From CAZCRE01 sp964501075 (GTDB taxonomy: Archaea > Thermoproteota > Bathyarchaeia > Bathyarchaeales > Bathycorpusculaceae): a stretch of DNA of 13,135 nt. The position numbers and the translations under genes were made by a program. The notes beneath the pieces are model-generated. The model saw nothing but the letters and a program-made list of their open reading frames with translations, was not told the origin of the DNA and ran no database searches. This document shows positions 1 to 7,265 of the stretch, in pieces (position 1 is the stretch's first letter; each line of letters begins with the position of its first letter). The stretch spans positions 1 through 13,135 of the forward strand of contig CAZCRE010000034.1 of the NCBI GenBank assembly GCA_964501075.1, in the 5' to 3' direction.

Positions 1-1
1 T

Positions 2-211
2 GTGGGAATAAGGCTTGGAGAGAAGATACATGAATGTCTGATTCAGGAGTACGAGATACATAGAACCGAGAAGCAAGGTAAGTATTTCATAATTCATTCT
101 GACTTGCAACTTAATCGCAGCGATTTGTCAGAAGAGTACAGCAGCAACAAGACCAGGATACTGGACAGGAAAGGAATACTTGGTTTGTTGAAAGAGGCAG
201 GATGGGCTTGA
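2..211 (+). CDS. UDP-sugar 4,6-dehydratase (CapD/PseB/FnlA-like), C-terminal end only
   Basis: Only the last 69 codons are in the window; the gene enters from the left edge already in frame. The peptide opens with GIRLGEKIHECLI, which matches the conserved [IV]GxRPGEKxHExL[IV] segment near the C-terminus of the polysaccharide-biosynthesis SDR family that converts UDP-GlcNAc to a 4-keto-6-deoxy sugar (FnlA/WbjB, PseB, CapD). The usual Pro of that motif is Leu here. The catalytic Rossmann part lies outside the window, so the exact reaction (retaining or inverting at C5) cannot be decided. The stop codon is one base from the next ATG (213), so the two genes are almost certainly co-transcribed. 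In FnlA-FnlB-type pathways a reductase commonly follows the dehydratase, which fits the next gene. The family call is fairly secure; the substrate is inference. Confidence 0.8.
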   Translation: MGIRLGEKIHECLIQEYEIHRTEKQGKYFIIHSDLQLNRSDLSEEYSSNKTRILDRKGILGLLKEAGWA

Positions 212-212
212 C

Positions 213-935
213 ATGAAAGTTCTCATAACTGGGGGTTCTGGAAAGCTTGGGAAAGAACTCGTAAAGGTTTTTCCAGAATCGTTGCATCCGACCAGACGAG
301 AACTTGAACTAAACGTAAAGGTTCAGGTGGACAATTACATCTCTGAAAAAAAGCCTGACGTCATAATACATACGGGCGCCGTTACTAGCATTCCATTTTG
401 TGAAGAGAATAGAAAAGAAGCATATGAAACAAACGTCGCGGGAACAGAGAATCTGGTAAATGCTTGCATGGATCATAGCGCCAAATGCTATTTTGTGTTA
501 ATCAGCACAGCATGCGTTTTTCGCGGTGATGTCGGTGACTACGTTGAAACTGACTTACCATATCCCAAAAACTACTACGCTCTCACAAAACTGCTTGCAG
601 AATTTGTGGTAAAACGCTCAGGACTGAAATTCCTCATCATAAGAACCAACTTTGTGGCTCGTATGAAATGGCCGTATCCGAGGGCTTTCGTGGACAGATA
701 TGGCACATACCTTTTCGCTTCCGACGTAGCATCAGCCGTCAAATCTGTAATCCACCAGACGCTTACAGGCATTGTCCACGTGCGAGGTGAAGAGAAAATG
801 TCAATGTTTGAACTTGCGAAGATAACTACTCCAACAATTGAACCTATGACTCTAGCAGAGTATCATGGTGTGCCACTAACAGTTGATATGAGTCTGTCTT
901 CAGTTAGGTTAAAACCATTCAAAATAAGCAGGTGA
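213..935 (+). CDS. Short RmlD-like NAD(P)-dependent nucleotide-sugar reductase (SDR)
   Basis: This 240-residue extended SDR begins MKVLITGGSGKLGKEL, a GxxGxxG dinucleotide-binding loop at residues 7-13. A STACVF strand (residues 98-103) stands where RmlD has STDYVF, and the active-site pair YxxxK is Y122/K126 (YALTK). It probably reduces a 4-keto sugar nucleotide to the 6-deoxy product. At 240 residues it is shorter than RmlD (about 280-300); the C-terminal substrate-binding part is reduced but the gene looks intact. The family is clear. The specific substrate is inferred from the upstream 4,6-dehydratase, which makes a UDP-linked 4-keto-6-deoxy-HexNAc a likely partner. Six bases separate its stop from the next ATG, and its last codons carry the GGTG ribosome-binding site of the radical SAM gene. 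Confidence 0.85.
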   Translation: MKVLITGGSGKLGKELVKVFPESLHPTRRELELNVKVQVDNYISEKKPDVIIHTGAVTSIPFCEENRKEAYETNVAGTENLVNACMDHSAKCYFVLISTACVFRGDVGDYVETDLPYPKNYYALTKLLAEFVVKRSGLKFLIIRTNFVARMKWPYPRAFVDRYGTYLFASDVASAVKSVIHQTLTGIVHVRGEEKMSMFELAKITTPTIEPMTLAEYHGVPLTVDMSLSSVRLKPFKISR

Positions 936-941
936 ACACAA

Positions 942-2060
942 ATGACGAAAAGCAGGACAGTTTGGAAGGGCATAGGCTACCTTCTCCACCGCTTCCACAG
1001 CAGCTACGCTGTTCCAACCGCGCTGGGACTTTGCCTAACCCACCTATGCAACATCAACTGCGTTTACTGCATGAGGACAACCTTCAAGCCGAAGGCTGGA
1101 CCCATGACAATGCAGAGAGTCAAGGATCTCCTAGCGAGGATGCCGTACATTTCCACCGTCACCGTTCAAGGCTTATGTGAGCCATTCATGAACCCGGAGT
1201 GTCCAGAGATCATCGAGTGGTTAAAGAGCCAAGGCTACCACATCAGCTTCACAACGAACGGCATGGTTCCACTAACGGGCGACAGGCTTGACTGCCTCAG
1301 GTGCGTGGACGACTTCGTAATCAGCATAGACACGAGCGACCCAGAAACCTTCCATTACCTCAGAGGAGGAGCCAACCTTCCGACAGTAATGGAGAACTTT
1401 AAGCGAGTGATAGACATGAAGCATAGCCTTGGATTAAGCAAACACGATAACCCACCCATGCACATCAATGCGGTGATAACGTCAAAGAACTTTAACCAAA
1501 TGCCTAGTCTGATTAAAATGCTGGAGTCATACGCAGATGACATAACATACCTGATGGTTGATCCTGTTTCACGACCAGACTACAGCAAGTTCGAGGACCC
1601 TTTAGCAATGAAGCATGACGAGAGTTTTGAAGAGGAGCTAGTTAAACTCAGAGAGATCGTCAAGCAATCTAGACTTCCAGTAGTTGGCCTTGACTACATG
1701 CTTACTCCGAGCTACGGTTGGCGCGACTGCCCGCTTTCGTGGCTGAACATCTGGGTTGAGCCAAACGGCGACATATACAACTGCTACGGCTTCGACTACG
1801 TTATGGGCAACGCCTTCAAAGATAACCCTCTACTCGCCCACAACAGCAAGAAGGCTAGGAGCTTTAGGAAAGAGTTAATGACGGATAACCCTCCCCTCAA
1901 ACAGTGTCATTCATGCAACTTCGCTAGACCTGGCTGGCAGCTTCACGGAGGATACCTAGCTCAGTCTCGCGCTTTGAGTGTGGGTAAACGCATGGGGGTT
2001 TACGAGGCAGTTAAGCATTTGCTTGTGGTTCTGTCTAGGCGGAGAAACTACACGTTTTGA
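942..2060 (+). CDS. Radical SAM protein with SPASM-like C-terminal cysteines
   Basis: The protein has 372 residues. The radical SAM cluster motif CxxxCxxC is C36-NIN-C40-VY-C43, which binds the 4Fe-4S cluster that cleaves S-adenosylmethionine. QGLCEPFMNPE (about 76-86) takes the place of the GGEP strand, and SFTTNG (102-107) and VISIDT (126-131) match later barrel strands. The C-terminal third has C263, C281 (VEPNGDIYNCYG) and a CxxC pair C322/C325 (QCHSCNFARPGW), typical of SPASM/twitch domains that hold auxiliary Fe-S clusters. Such enzymes modify peptides or small molecules; the substrate here is unknown. Its place inside a nucleotide-sugar operon suggests a sugar or glycolipid modification, but that is inference. 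ATG 942 is preceded by GGTG at 931-934. The stop TGA shares its last A with the ATG of the following epimerase fragment (TGATG), so translation is coupled. Confidence 0.88.
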   Translation: MTKSRTVWKGIGYLLHRFHSSYAVPTALGLCLTHLCNINCVYCMRTTFKPKAGPMTMQRVKDLLARMPYISTVTVQGLCEPFMNPECPEIIEWLKSQGYHISFTTNGMVPLTGDRLDCLRCVDDFVISIDTSDPETFHYLRGGANLPTVMENFKRVIDMKHSLGLSKHDNPPMHINAVITSKNFNQMPSLIKMLESYADDITYLMVDPVSRPDYSKFEDPLAMKHDESFEEELVKLREIVKQSRLPVVGLDYMLTPSYGWRDCPLSWLNIWVEPNGDIYNCYGFDYVMGNAFKDNPLLAHNSKKARSFRKELMTDNPPLKQCHSCNFARPGWQLHGGYLAQSRALSVGKRMGVYEAVKHLLVVLSRRRNYTF

Positions 2061-2266
2061 TGGAGGTGTCGCTGACGCTTTTGAAGAACAAGCGGATTCT
2101 TGTAACTGGGGGCGCTGGTTTTATCGGTTCACATATAGTGGACGGGCTAGTCAAGAGCAACTGTGAAACGACGGTTATGGGCGATTTTTCAAACGACGCG
2201 CGCAAGACATCATGTCTCCTAACAGTCACATTGGACGATCATGACTTTTTTCTGCCAATAGTATGA
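2060..2266 (+). pseudogene. NAD-dependent sugar epimerase, N-terminal fragment
   Basis: The ATG at 2060 overlaps the radical SAM stop codon. The peptide contains KNKRILVTGGAGFIGSHIVD, the Rossmann GGAGFIG loop of GalE-type UDP-sugar epimerases, and continues epimerase-like as far as TTVMGDFSN. After about 45 residues the similarity stops (around 2190-2198). Some 20 unrelated codons follow before a TGA at 2264-2266. A full epimerase needs about 310 residues, so the active-site tyrosine/lysine and substrate domain are missing and no activity is expected. The break coincides with a GACGCGCGC tract at 2195-2203. A TTG at 2057 is also in frame but the ATG is preferred. A C-terminal epimerase fragment lies on the other strand at 12031-12438 and could be the other part of this or a related gene. 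Confidence 0.75.
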
Positions 2267-2281
2267 TCAGGGCTGGTTAAT

Positions 2282-2407
2282 GTGCGTGCGTTCGTCGTCA
2301 CGCACCACCGAGCTCCAGAAGTGGGCATAGCAGGCGCCTCTCAAAACATGCTGGACAGATTGGAGCGTTACGTTTCCAAACTGGTTGAAGCATATGCAAT
2401 GGGTTAG
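2282..2407 (+). pseudogene. Unrecognised 41-codon reading frame, probably a gene remnant
   Basis: A GTG-initiated frame of 41 codons fills the space between the broken epimerase and the convergent rmlD. It is in the same frame as the epimerase fragment, separated by its TGA, and has protein-like composition (THHRAPEVGIAGAS, then an amphipathic stretch LDRLERYVSKLVEAYAMG). I do not recognise the family. No convincing ribosome-binding site is visible. It could be the C-terminal remnant of a gene lost when the epimerase was disrupted, or a chance frame. Confidence 0.2.
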
Positions 2408-2414
2408 ATAATTC

Positions 2415-3281
2415 CTAAACTGGTGGAATCGCGTGTCCTTTCTCGACCAAGTATTCATGAAGAGCCGTTCTCCACTCTCTCATTTGAAGGCCACTTCCTG
2501 AGAGCTTTGCGTTTTTCAGCGCAGAGAACTTTGGTCTTGCGGCTTTCACCTGTAGTTGATGGGTTTTTATGGGTTTCAAAGCTGGGTTTAGGTTTGCGGT
2601 TTTGAATATTTCTTGAGCGAACTGGAGCCATGTGCAATAGCCTTGGTTTGCTACGTGGTATGTGCCGAAAGGCAGCTTTGTTTCCATGATTCTCTTCAGC
2701 ATGTCAGCAGCATCTTTTGTGTATGTGGGGCTCATCCACATGTCGTCAACGACACTGATGACTTCTTTGTTCTTGGCTTTGCTTATCATCGTCTCGACGA
2801 AATTCCCTCCTTTGCCGCTTGCACCCGCTTTGCCGAACAAGCTCGCGACTCTGGTAATGTAATGCTTTGGATTCTGTTTTGTGTAAAGTTCGCCTGCCAG
2901 TTTCGAGATTCCATAACTGTTGATGGGGCTTGTTGGGTCATCTTCCGTGTAGGGTTCCTTTTTGTTGCCGTCGAACACGTAGTCTGTACTTATGAAAATT
3001 GTTGTGGCTCCTATTTCCTTGGAGAGCATTGCGATGTTTCTCGCGCCGATGGCGTTAACAGAAAATGTTCTCACTAGCTCGTCTTCGCATTGATCAGTCT
3101 TGTGGAATGCCGCCGTATTTATTATGACGTCGGGGTGATGCTCCTTCAGTTTCAAGCAGCTGTTGTAATCGGAGACTTCGAGGTTTCCATGTGTGAAGCC
3201 TATCGTTTCATGTTCCTCTCGCAATGCTTTCATGAGGTCTGTGCCTAATTGCCCGGTTGAGCCTATGACGGCTATTTTCAT
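2415..3281 (-). CDS. rmlD: dTDP-4-dehydrorhamnose reductase
   Basis: This 288-residue SDR catalyses the last step of dTDP-rhamnose synthesis, NAD(P)H reduction of dTDP-4-dehydro-L-rhamnose. It starts MKIAVIGSTGQLGTDL (GxxGxLG loop), has the family signature STDYVFDG, and has the active-site YxxxK as YGISK. The length fits RmlD (280-300). The frame is open for 22 more codons upstream, but the start at 3281 is chosen because its ATG overlaps the TGA of the upstream SDR gene (ATGA, 3278-3281) and gives the standard RmlD N-terminus. It is the last gene of the minus-strand operon. Downstream, the convergent remnant frame ends seven bases from its stop. Some RmlD-like proteins act on other 4-keto sugars, so rhamnose itself is likely but not proven. 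Confidence 0.9.
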   Translation of the reverse strand: MKIAVIGSTGQLGTDLMKALREEHETIGFTHGNLEVSDYNSCLKLKEHHPDVIINTAAFHKTDQCEDELVRTFSVNAIGARNIAMLSKEIGATTIFISTDYVFDGNKKEPYTEDDPTSPINSYGISKLAGELYTKQNPKHYITRVASLFGKAGASGKGGNFVETMISKAKNKEVISVVDDMWMSPTYTKDAADMLKRIMETKLPFGTYHVANQGYCTWLQFAQEIFKTANLNPALKPIKTHQLQVKAARPKFSALKNAKLSGSGLQMREWRTALHEYLVEKGHAIPPV

Positions 3282-4294
3282 AGTAAGACTCCATTGATCT
3301 CTAGGTCGTTGACCAATTTGCGTGCTTCCAGAAGATGCTTGTACCATTTGACGGTTATCGTTCGTGGGTCTTCTGGGTTCAGTTTTCCCTCTTTGAGGGC
3401 GTTAAAAACCTCTTTTGCTCCTTCTTTAGGCGTATAACTTGTTTTGTAACCTATTTTCTCCCTTATCTTGTCAAAGCTCACTTTGTAGCTTCTCATATCG
3501 GGTGAGCCGTACCATTCGAAATTGAAGGGTAAGTTTATGGATTCCGCTACCATTTTGGCGAGGTCGAAGATTTGGAGGTTTTGCTCGTTATTGCCAACGT
3601 TGAAGATCTGGCCGTTGACCAGCTTGCGGTTGGATTCCAAGATGCTGATGAAGGCGTTGGAAGTGTCTTTTACGTGAACAAAAGGGCGCCATTGTTTTCC
3701 ATCTCTCATTATTGGGATCTTGCCGTTTTTGAAGAAGCCCAAAGCCATGCCATTGATTGCCAAGTCAAATCGCATTCTGTGGGAAAACCCATAAACTGTG
3801 GCCTGCCTGAGAACGGTTACTGTGAAGGAGTTGTCTGCTAGGGGTAAGACCTCTTTTTCAGCCATCATGTTTGCTTTTGCGTAGGTGGTTAGTGGGCTGA
3901 GTTTGGAGTCTTCATTCAATGTTCCTTCTTGAAATCCGTAGACGCTGCACGTACTGGCTAAAACATATTTGCCGACTTTGTATTTCTTGGAGAGTGTGGC
4001 TACTCGGACTCTTCCTTTGTAGTTTATCTCTAGGGTTTTCTGCGGATCAAGTTCGCCGCTAGGGTCATTCGATAGCGATGCAAGATCAAGGACGGCGTCC
4101 ACGCCTTTAAGAATGTCCGGGTTAAACCATCTGATGTCGTCTTTGATCAGGTTAATTTTGCCGCTTACGTTTTCTAGGGCTTCTTTCCCGAAGAAAAATC
4201 TGTCTAAGCACGATACGTCGTGGCCTTTTTCTACGAGGATTTTGGAGAGGACGGATCCTATGTAACCTGCTCCCCCGGTGACAAGTACTCTCAT
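3278..4294 (-). CDS. NAD-dependent epimerase/reductase (extended SDR) of the rml operon
   Basis: The protein has 338 residues. Residues 1-13 form the NAD loop (VTGGAGYIG) and LASTCSVYG (112-120) is the catalytic Ser/Thr strand. It is not RmlB: dTDP-glucose 4,6-dehydratase needs the Asp-Glu pair of STDEVYG, which here is STCSVYG. The normal YxxxK pair reads Y138-A-K-A-N142, so the position of the catalytic lysine is Asn, with a lysine two residues away. The DNA clearly reads AAC there. My recollection is that related archaeal epimerases share YAKAN, so this may be a family trait, not damage. RQATVYG and WRPFVHVKDT are typical substrate-domain motifs. It lies 12 bases after rmlC and overlaps rmlD by ATGA. 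The product could be an epimerase or 4-keto reductase giving a variant deoxysugar; the exact reaction is unknown. Confidence 0.85.
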   Translation of the reverse strand: MRVLVTGGAGYIGSVLSKILVEKGHDVSCLDRFFFGKEALENVSGKINLIKDDIRWFNPDILKGVDAVLDLASLSNDPSGELDPQKTLEINYKGRVRVATLSKKYKVGKYVLASTCSVYGFQEGTLNEDSKLSPLTTYAKANMMAEKEVLPLADNSFTVTVLRQATVYGFSHRMRFDLAINGMALGFFKNGKIPIMRDGKQWRPFVHVKDTSNAFISILESNRKLVNGQIFNVGNNEQNLQIFDLAKMVAESINLPFNFEWYGSPDMRSYKVSFDKIREKIGYKTSYTPKEGAKEVFNALKEGKLNPEDPRTITVKWYKHLLEARKLVNDLEINGVLL

Positions 4295-4306
4295 AACTAA
4301 TGCTTC

Positions 4307-4822
4307 CTATTTGTGTGGTGGCTGGAACCAATCCCATTGTTTCCCTACTCTGGGATCATCCTTTCTGCCGTTGACCTCCGTTGGGATTATCGTGGGGTCG
4401 TTCCATGCTCTACGAATCTCGTCCGGGTTCTTGTAATCATAGAGTCTGGTAACAAAATATACTGTTAGAGATGGTTGATCGCTGACCGTTTTAGTGCCGT
4501 GAAGGTATTTGCCTGGTATTCTGACCAGTGATGGTTTCTCGTCACTGGCTATTACCTCAGCCATTTTTCCAGTTTCTTCCTCGTACGCACAGATTTTTAC
4601 AGTACCTTTCAACGTTATGAAATAATCAACTTGTCCTCTCTCATGTTTGTGCCAAGCTCTGACGATGTTTGGAAAACTGTAACTAATGTTTGTTTGAATA
4701 ATCCAATCATCCCCGAAAAGATCCTTCCAGTCCTTTCTCAGAGCTTCAGCGAAGAACCCTCTTTCGTCTGGTATTATGTTTATTTCTTGGGTCTTTACAC
4801 CGTTGAGTGGGTATTCTTTCAT
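4307..4822 (-). CDS. rmlC: dTDP-4-dehydrorhamnose 3,5-epimerase-like cupin
   Basis: This 171-residue protein has the RmlC cupin layout: DERGFFAE (19-26), NISYSFPNIVRAWHKH (45-60) in which H58 takes the place of the catalytic His of RGLHYQ, VDYFITLKGTVKICAYEEE strands, PGKYLHGTKTVS (104-114) for the PxGFAHGF strand, and LYDYKNPDEIRRAWNDPTI (127-145), the family's Y.P.DE...WNDP ending. RmlC epimerises C3 and C5 of dTDP-4-keto-6-deoxyglucose. RAWHKH instead of RGLHYQ marks a divergent branch, so a single-carbon epimerase or isomerase is possible. Its ATG overlaps the rmlA stop (ATGA, 4819-4822), which indicates translational coupling. Confidence 0.87.
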   Translation of the reverse strand: MKEYPLNGVKTQEINIIPDERGFFAEALRKDWKDLFGDDWIIQTNISYSFPNIVRAWHKHERGQVDYFITLKGTVKICAYEEETGKMAEVIASDEKPSLVRIPGKYLHGTKTVSDQPSLTVYFVTRLYDYKNPDEIRRAWNDPTIIPTEVNGRKDDPRVGKQWDWFQPPHK

Positions 4823-5714
4823 GTTTCTACCTCAGAATAGTCTCCTACATGAACTTTTAGGGNNNNNNNNNNNNNNNNNNNNNNNNNNNNNNNNNNNNNN
4901 NNNNNNNNNNNNNNNNNNNNNNNNNNNNNNNNNNNNNNNNNNNNNNNNNNNNNNNNNNNNNNTTGCTTTCTGTTGTCTCCGTTCTTATGTCGCGTTTGAC
5001 GTATTCGTCTAGGACTCTGGCGTTGGCGTATAGGATATCGTCCTTTTTGCCTATGTCGAGCCACCAATTGTCTAGTTTCTCGGCTTCTACCTTGTGACCT
5101 AGATTTATCAGTTCCTGTATGGCGTCTGTTATTTCCAATTCTCCTCTCCAAGAGGGGCCGATCCTATCTATGGATTGATGAATCTTGTTTGAAAAAACAT
5201 AAACGCCTACTAGTCCTAGGTTGCTTGGCGGAGTCTTCGGTTTTTCGACTAGTTTTGTGACGTGTCCTTTCTTGTCTAGTACCGCTATTCCAAACCGTGT
5301 TGGATCTTCAACTTCCTTCAGCAAGATAAGGGCATCTAGATTGTTCTTCTTAAATTTCGCCACAAGCTCATTGACGCCTTTGCCGATCAGGTTGTCACCC
5401 AAATACATTATGAAGTCGTCTTCGCCCAAGAAATCGCGGGCTGTTTTCACTGCATGAGCAAGACCCAGCGGTTCTTGCGGTATATATGTCACTTTCACGT
5501 TCCAAGCGGAGCCATCCTTAACGTAATTCTTAACGTCCTGTCCTGTTTCTGGGGCTATTATCACGCCAACATCCTTGATGCCGGCTTGCGAGATGTAGTC
5601 TAAAACATATCCTAGAATTGGTTTGTTGGCGACTGGAATAAGCTGTTTGGCAGTTGTGAAGGTCAACGGCCTGAGTCTTGTGCCTTTGCCGCCACTGAGG
5701 ACAAGGGCTTTCAT
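4819..5714 (-). CDS. rmlA: Glucose-1-phosphate thymidylyltransferase, long archaeal form, interrupted by a scaffold gap
   Basis: The N-terminal part shows the nucleotidyltransferase signature LSGGKGTRLRPLT followed by KQLIPVANKPI, then MYLGDNLIG (metal/nucleotide site) and EKPKTPPSNLGLVGVYVF. It makes dTDP-glucose from dTTP and glucose-1-phosphate, the first step of dTDP-sugar synthesis. After about 250 residues the sequence enters 100 N. Beyond the gap, the frame ending at 4819 reads LKVHVGDYSEVET, which fits the C-terminal left-handed beta-helix end of long archaeal RmlA proteins (about 350 residues). The pieces on each side are in different frames when the gap is counted as 100, so the real gap must be a different length, probably about 150 bases longer. 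Its stop overlaps the rmlC start. It is the first gene of the operon, with a TATA box about 40 bases upstream. Confidence 0.9.
4863..4962. other. Scaffold gap (100 N) inside rmlA
   Basis: Exactly 100 undetermined bases, the conventional placeholder for a gap of unknown size. The reading frames on its two sides disagree, so the true length is not 100. Confidence 0.97.
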
Positions 5715-5751
5715 TAGGAGAGCCTCATTGTAGTTACGATTTGAAGCACGT

Positions 5752-5760
5752 CTTTATATA
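5752..5760 (-). promoter_or_regulatory. TATA box of the rmlA-rmlC-SDR-rmlD operon
   Basis: Read on the minus strand this is TATATAAAG preceded by purines (CAAGA), a near-consensus archaeal TATA/BRE. Its centre is about 42 bases before the rmlA ATG. With initiation about 26 bases downstream, the leader would be about 15 bases and would include a GAGG ribosome-binding site. Confidence 0.6.
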
Positions 5761-5833
5761 TCTTGACTAGAAACGCTTTTCACGAATCTGGGGTGAAAAT
5801 CGAACCCTTAAAGACCTCTCCCGGCTTTATAGG

Positions 5834-6667
5834 TCAATTCTGCTTTTGCTTCTTCAATTTTCTTTTAATTCCTTCAACTTCCTCCAAAATCCTCTTGTCC
5901 TTCACTTCTTCCTTTCTTTTTTCATTCGAATCCAAGATCAAACGCAACAACTTTGAATCATAACTTTCCAGAAGCAGCTCGACATTAGGGATAAGACAGT
6001 GCCCACCGATAACATCAGGAAACATAACTGGTCTATCTGACCTGATTCGATGCGTGTCTTCAATAAAATCCACAACATCAGCGAAATCGGCTCCAACTCG
6101 ATTGCTTATTCGGTGCATTTCTTGGAAACATGCAATCATCCACGCTCTGTAAGTAGTTTCAAAAAGCTTGGCCAGTTCAGTTTCAGTGCAGCTTTTCAGA
6201 ACCTTGGTTTTCAGGCCGAGTTTCTCAAAATGATTGCGAGCGGCATCAGCAGCCTCGGCATTGGCGCCACCTACATATTTCGTCCAGCGCTTCAATTCCC
6301 CCTTCATGTATTCTGGGTTTTTGTGCACTCCTCGAACTGGAGAATGCGCGACGAGGCAATTACTGCATTTCTCGTATATTCCGATCGTTGTTTTGAGCGG
6401 AACCGTGCTGTTGACTATCACAAGCTTTGGCTCAAATTTTCCGATGTAGCTTGTTACAATATCAACGAATTTGCTCTTGTTTGAACATGGGAGACATATG
6501 TGGATGATATCGACCTTGTTTGGTAGTGTAGTCTGTCTAAGACTTTGCATCTTCGACTTATCAGTGTCAAAGCCAAAAACAATGAATTTCCCGCTTTCAT
6601 CCAACAACTCAAACAGTGGCCGTCCAACTTCGCCTAAACCAACAACCAAGACCGTTTCTTTTGGCAA
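5834..6667 (-). CDS. UDP-glucose/GDP-mannose dehydrogenase family protein, short form
   Basis: The protein has 277 residues. The N-terminal Rossmann loop is VVGLGEVGRPL (8-18), VNSTVP (85-90) is the conserved NAD-side strand, TELAKLFETTYRAW (162-175) is the central helix, and DVIGGHC (218-224) carries the catalytic cysteine C224. These fit UDP-sugar 6-dehydrogenases, which oxidise UDP-Glc(NAc) or UDP-Man(NAc) to the uronic acid through a thioester on that Cys. Canonical members have about 430 residues; this one ends soon after the Cys with a Lys-rich tail (KRKLKKQKQ), so the C-terminal UDP-binding domain is absent. It may be a natural short family or need a partner. TTG 6667 is chosen because a TGA precedes it in frame and GGAGG (6676-6680) sits 8 bases upstream. 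The divergent promoter is shared with the acyltransferase. Confidence 0.8.
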   Translation of the reverse strand: MPKETVLVVGLGEVGRPLFELLDESGKFIVFGFDTDKSKMQSLRQTTLPNKVDIIHICLPCSNKSKFVDIVTSYIGKFEPKLVIVNSTVPLKTTIGIYEKCSNCLVAHSPVRGVHKNPEYMKGELKRWTKYVGGANAEAADAARNHFEKLGLKTKVLKSCTETELAKLFETTYRAWMIACFQEMHRISNRVGADFADVVDFIEDTHRIRSDRPVMFPDVIGGHCLIPNVELLLESYDSKLLRLILDSNEKRKEEVKDKRILEEVEGIKRKLKKQKQN

Positions 6668-6675
6668 TCATCTGG

Positions 6676-6680
6676 CCTCC
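6676..6680 (-). promoter_or_regulatory. Shine-Dalgarno site fixing a TTG start
   Basis: GGAGG on the minus strand, 8 bases before TTG 6667. An ATG four bases before the TTG is out of frame and leads to a short dead frame, so the Shine-Dalgarno site and the protein N-terminus both point to the TTG. Confidence 0.6.
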
Positions 6681-6710
6681 GAACTGAAAACACGATTAAA
6701 TCATCAAACT

Positions 6711-6718
6711 ATTTAAAC
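6711..6718. promoter_or_regulatory. Bidirectional TATA-like element between divergent sugar genes
   Basis: ATTTAAAC contains the palindrome TTTAAA and lies in the 90-base space between the divergent dehydrogenase (start 6667) and acyltransferase (start 6758). Its centre is about 47 bases from the TTG start and 44 bases from the ATG start, so it could serve both directions with leaders of about 20 bases. A second AT-rich element (ATTAAATC, 6694-6701) is nearby. Confidence 0.4.
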
Positions 6719-6757
6719 TTCCCACCTTTAGAAGATGTGAAGGCAGACGTGAATAGC

Positions 6758-7255
6758 ATGTCTAAACCGAAGCTTGGAGAAGGTGTGGTTGCAGCCAAGA
6801 ACGTCAAATTCGGAGAAAACGTTACTATTTGGAACTATGTCGTCATCTGTGATGGAACAACCATAGGTGACGAAAGCTGCATTAGCAGCTTCTGCGACAT
6901 AGGAAAAGACGTTGTAATAGGAAAGAACTGCAACATTCAAGCGCATGCCACGATTTCTAATGGATGCAGAATCGGCAACAACGTGTTCATCGCGCCCAAC
7001 AGTAGCCTTCTCAATGATAGATACCCCAAAAGCAGTAGGCTTTCACCTCCAACCATCGAAGATAACGCTGTAATCGGCGGAGGCGTCACGATACTTCCGG
7101 GAATCACGGTTGGAAAGGATGCTGTTGTAGCTGCAGGAAGCGTAGTCACTGAAGATGTTCCACCACGAACGGTCGTGAAGGGCATCCCCGCAAAAGCCGC
7201 GATGACTTTGAATGAGTATAAGGCAAAACAGAAAAAGTACGTTAGCAAAGGCTAA
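6758..7255 (+). CDS. Left-handed beta-helix acyltransferase, WbpD/WlbB-like sugar N-acetyltransferase
   Basis: The protein has about 165 residues built from hexapeptide repeats ([LIV]GxxxxI units: VKFGENVTIW, TIGDESCI, DIGKDVVIGKNCNI, RIGNNVFIAP). The late motif GGGVTILPGITVGKDAVVAAGSVVTEDVPPRTVVKGIPAK is characteristic of the LbH/WxcM-like acetyltransferases that acetylate amino sugars on UDP or dTDP carriers with acetyl-CoA. WbpD and WlbB acetylate the 3-amino group of a UDP-2-acetamido-glucuronate. The neighbouring dehydrogenase supports such a uronic acid substrate, but this is inference. ATG 6758 has GTGA 5 bases upstream; GTG 6737 and GTG 6749 are in-frame alternatives. The next gene starts 10 bases after its stop. 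Confidence 0.85.
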   Translation: MSKPKLGEGVVAAKNVKFGENVTIWNYVVICDGTTIGDESCISSFCDIGKDVVIGKNCNIQAHATISNGCRIGNNVFIAPNSSLLNDRYPKSSRLSPPTIEDNAVIGGGVTILPGITVGKDAVVAAGSVVTEDVPPRTVVKGIPAKAAMTLNEYKAKQKKYVSKG

Positions 7256-7265
7256 GCGTGAAAGA

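Noticed and set aside
2613..3077. 154-codon frame on the plus strand
   Set aside because: It lies antisense within rmlD, whose motifs are clear; its composition is that of a shadow frame.
3278..4294. Calling the SDR rmlB because of its operon position
   Set aside because: The dehydratase signature STDEVYG is STCSVYG here and the YxxxK lysine is missing, so it is not a dTDP-glucose 4,6-dehydratase.
4819..5151. Separate 110-codon minus-strand gene across the first gap
   Set aside because: Only its last 13 residues (after the gap) are meaningful, and they fit the C-terminus of rmlA; the rest is an off-frame reading of rmlA.
6050..6484. 144-codon plus-strand frame opposite the dehydrogenase-like gene
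   Set aside because: The minus-strand protein has family motifs at every expected position; this frame has none.
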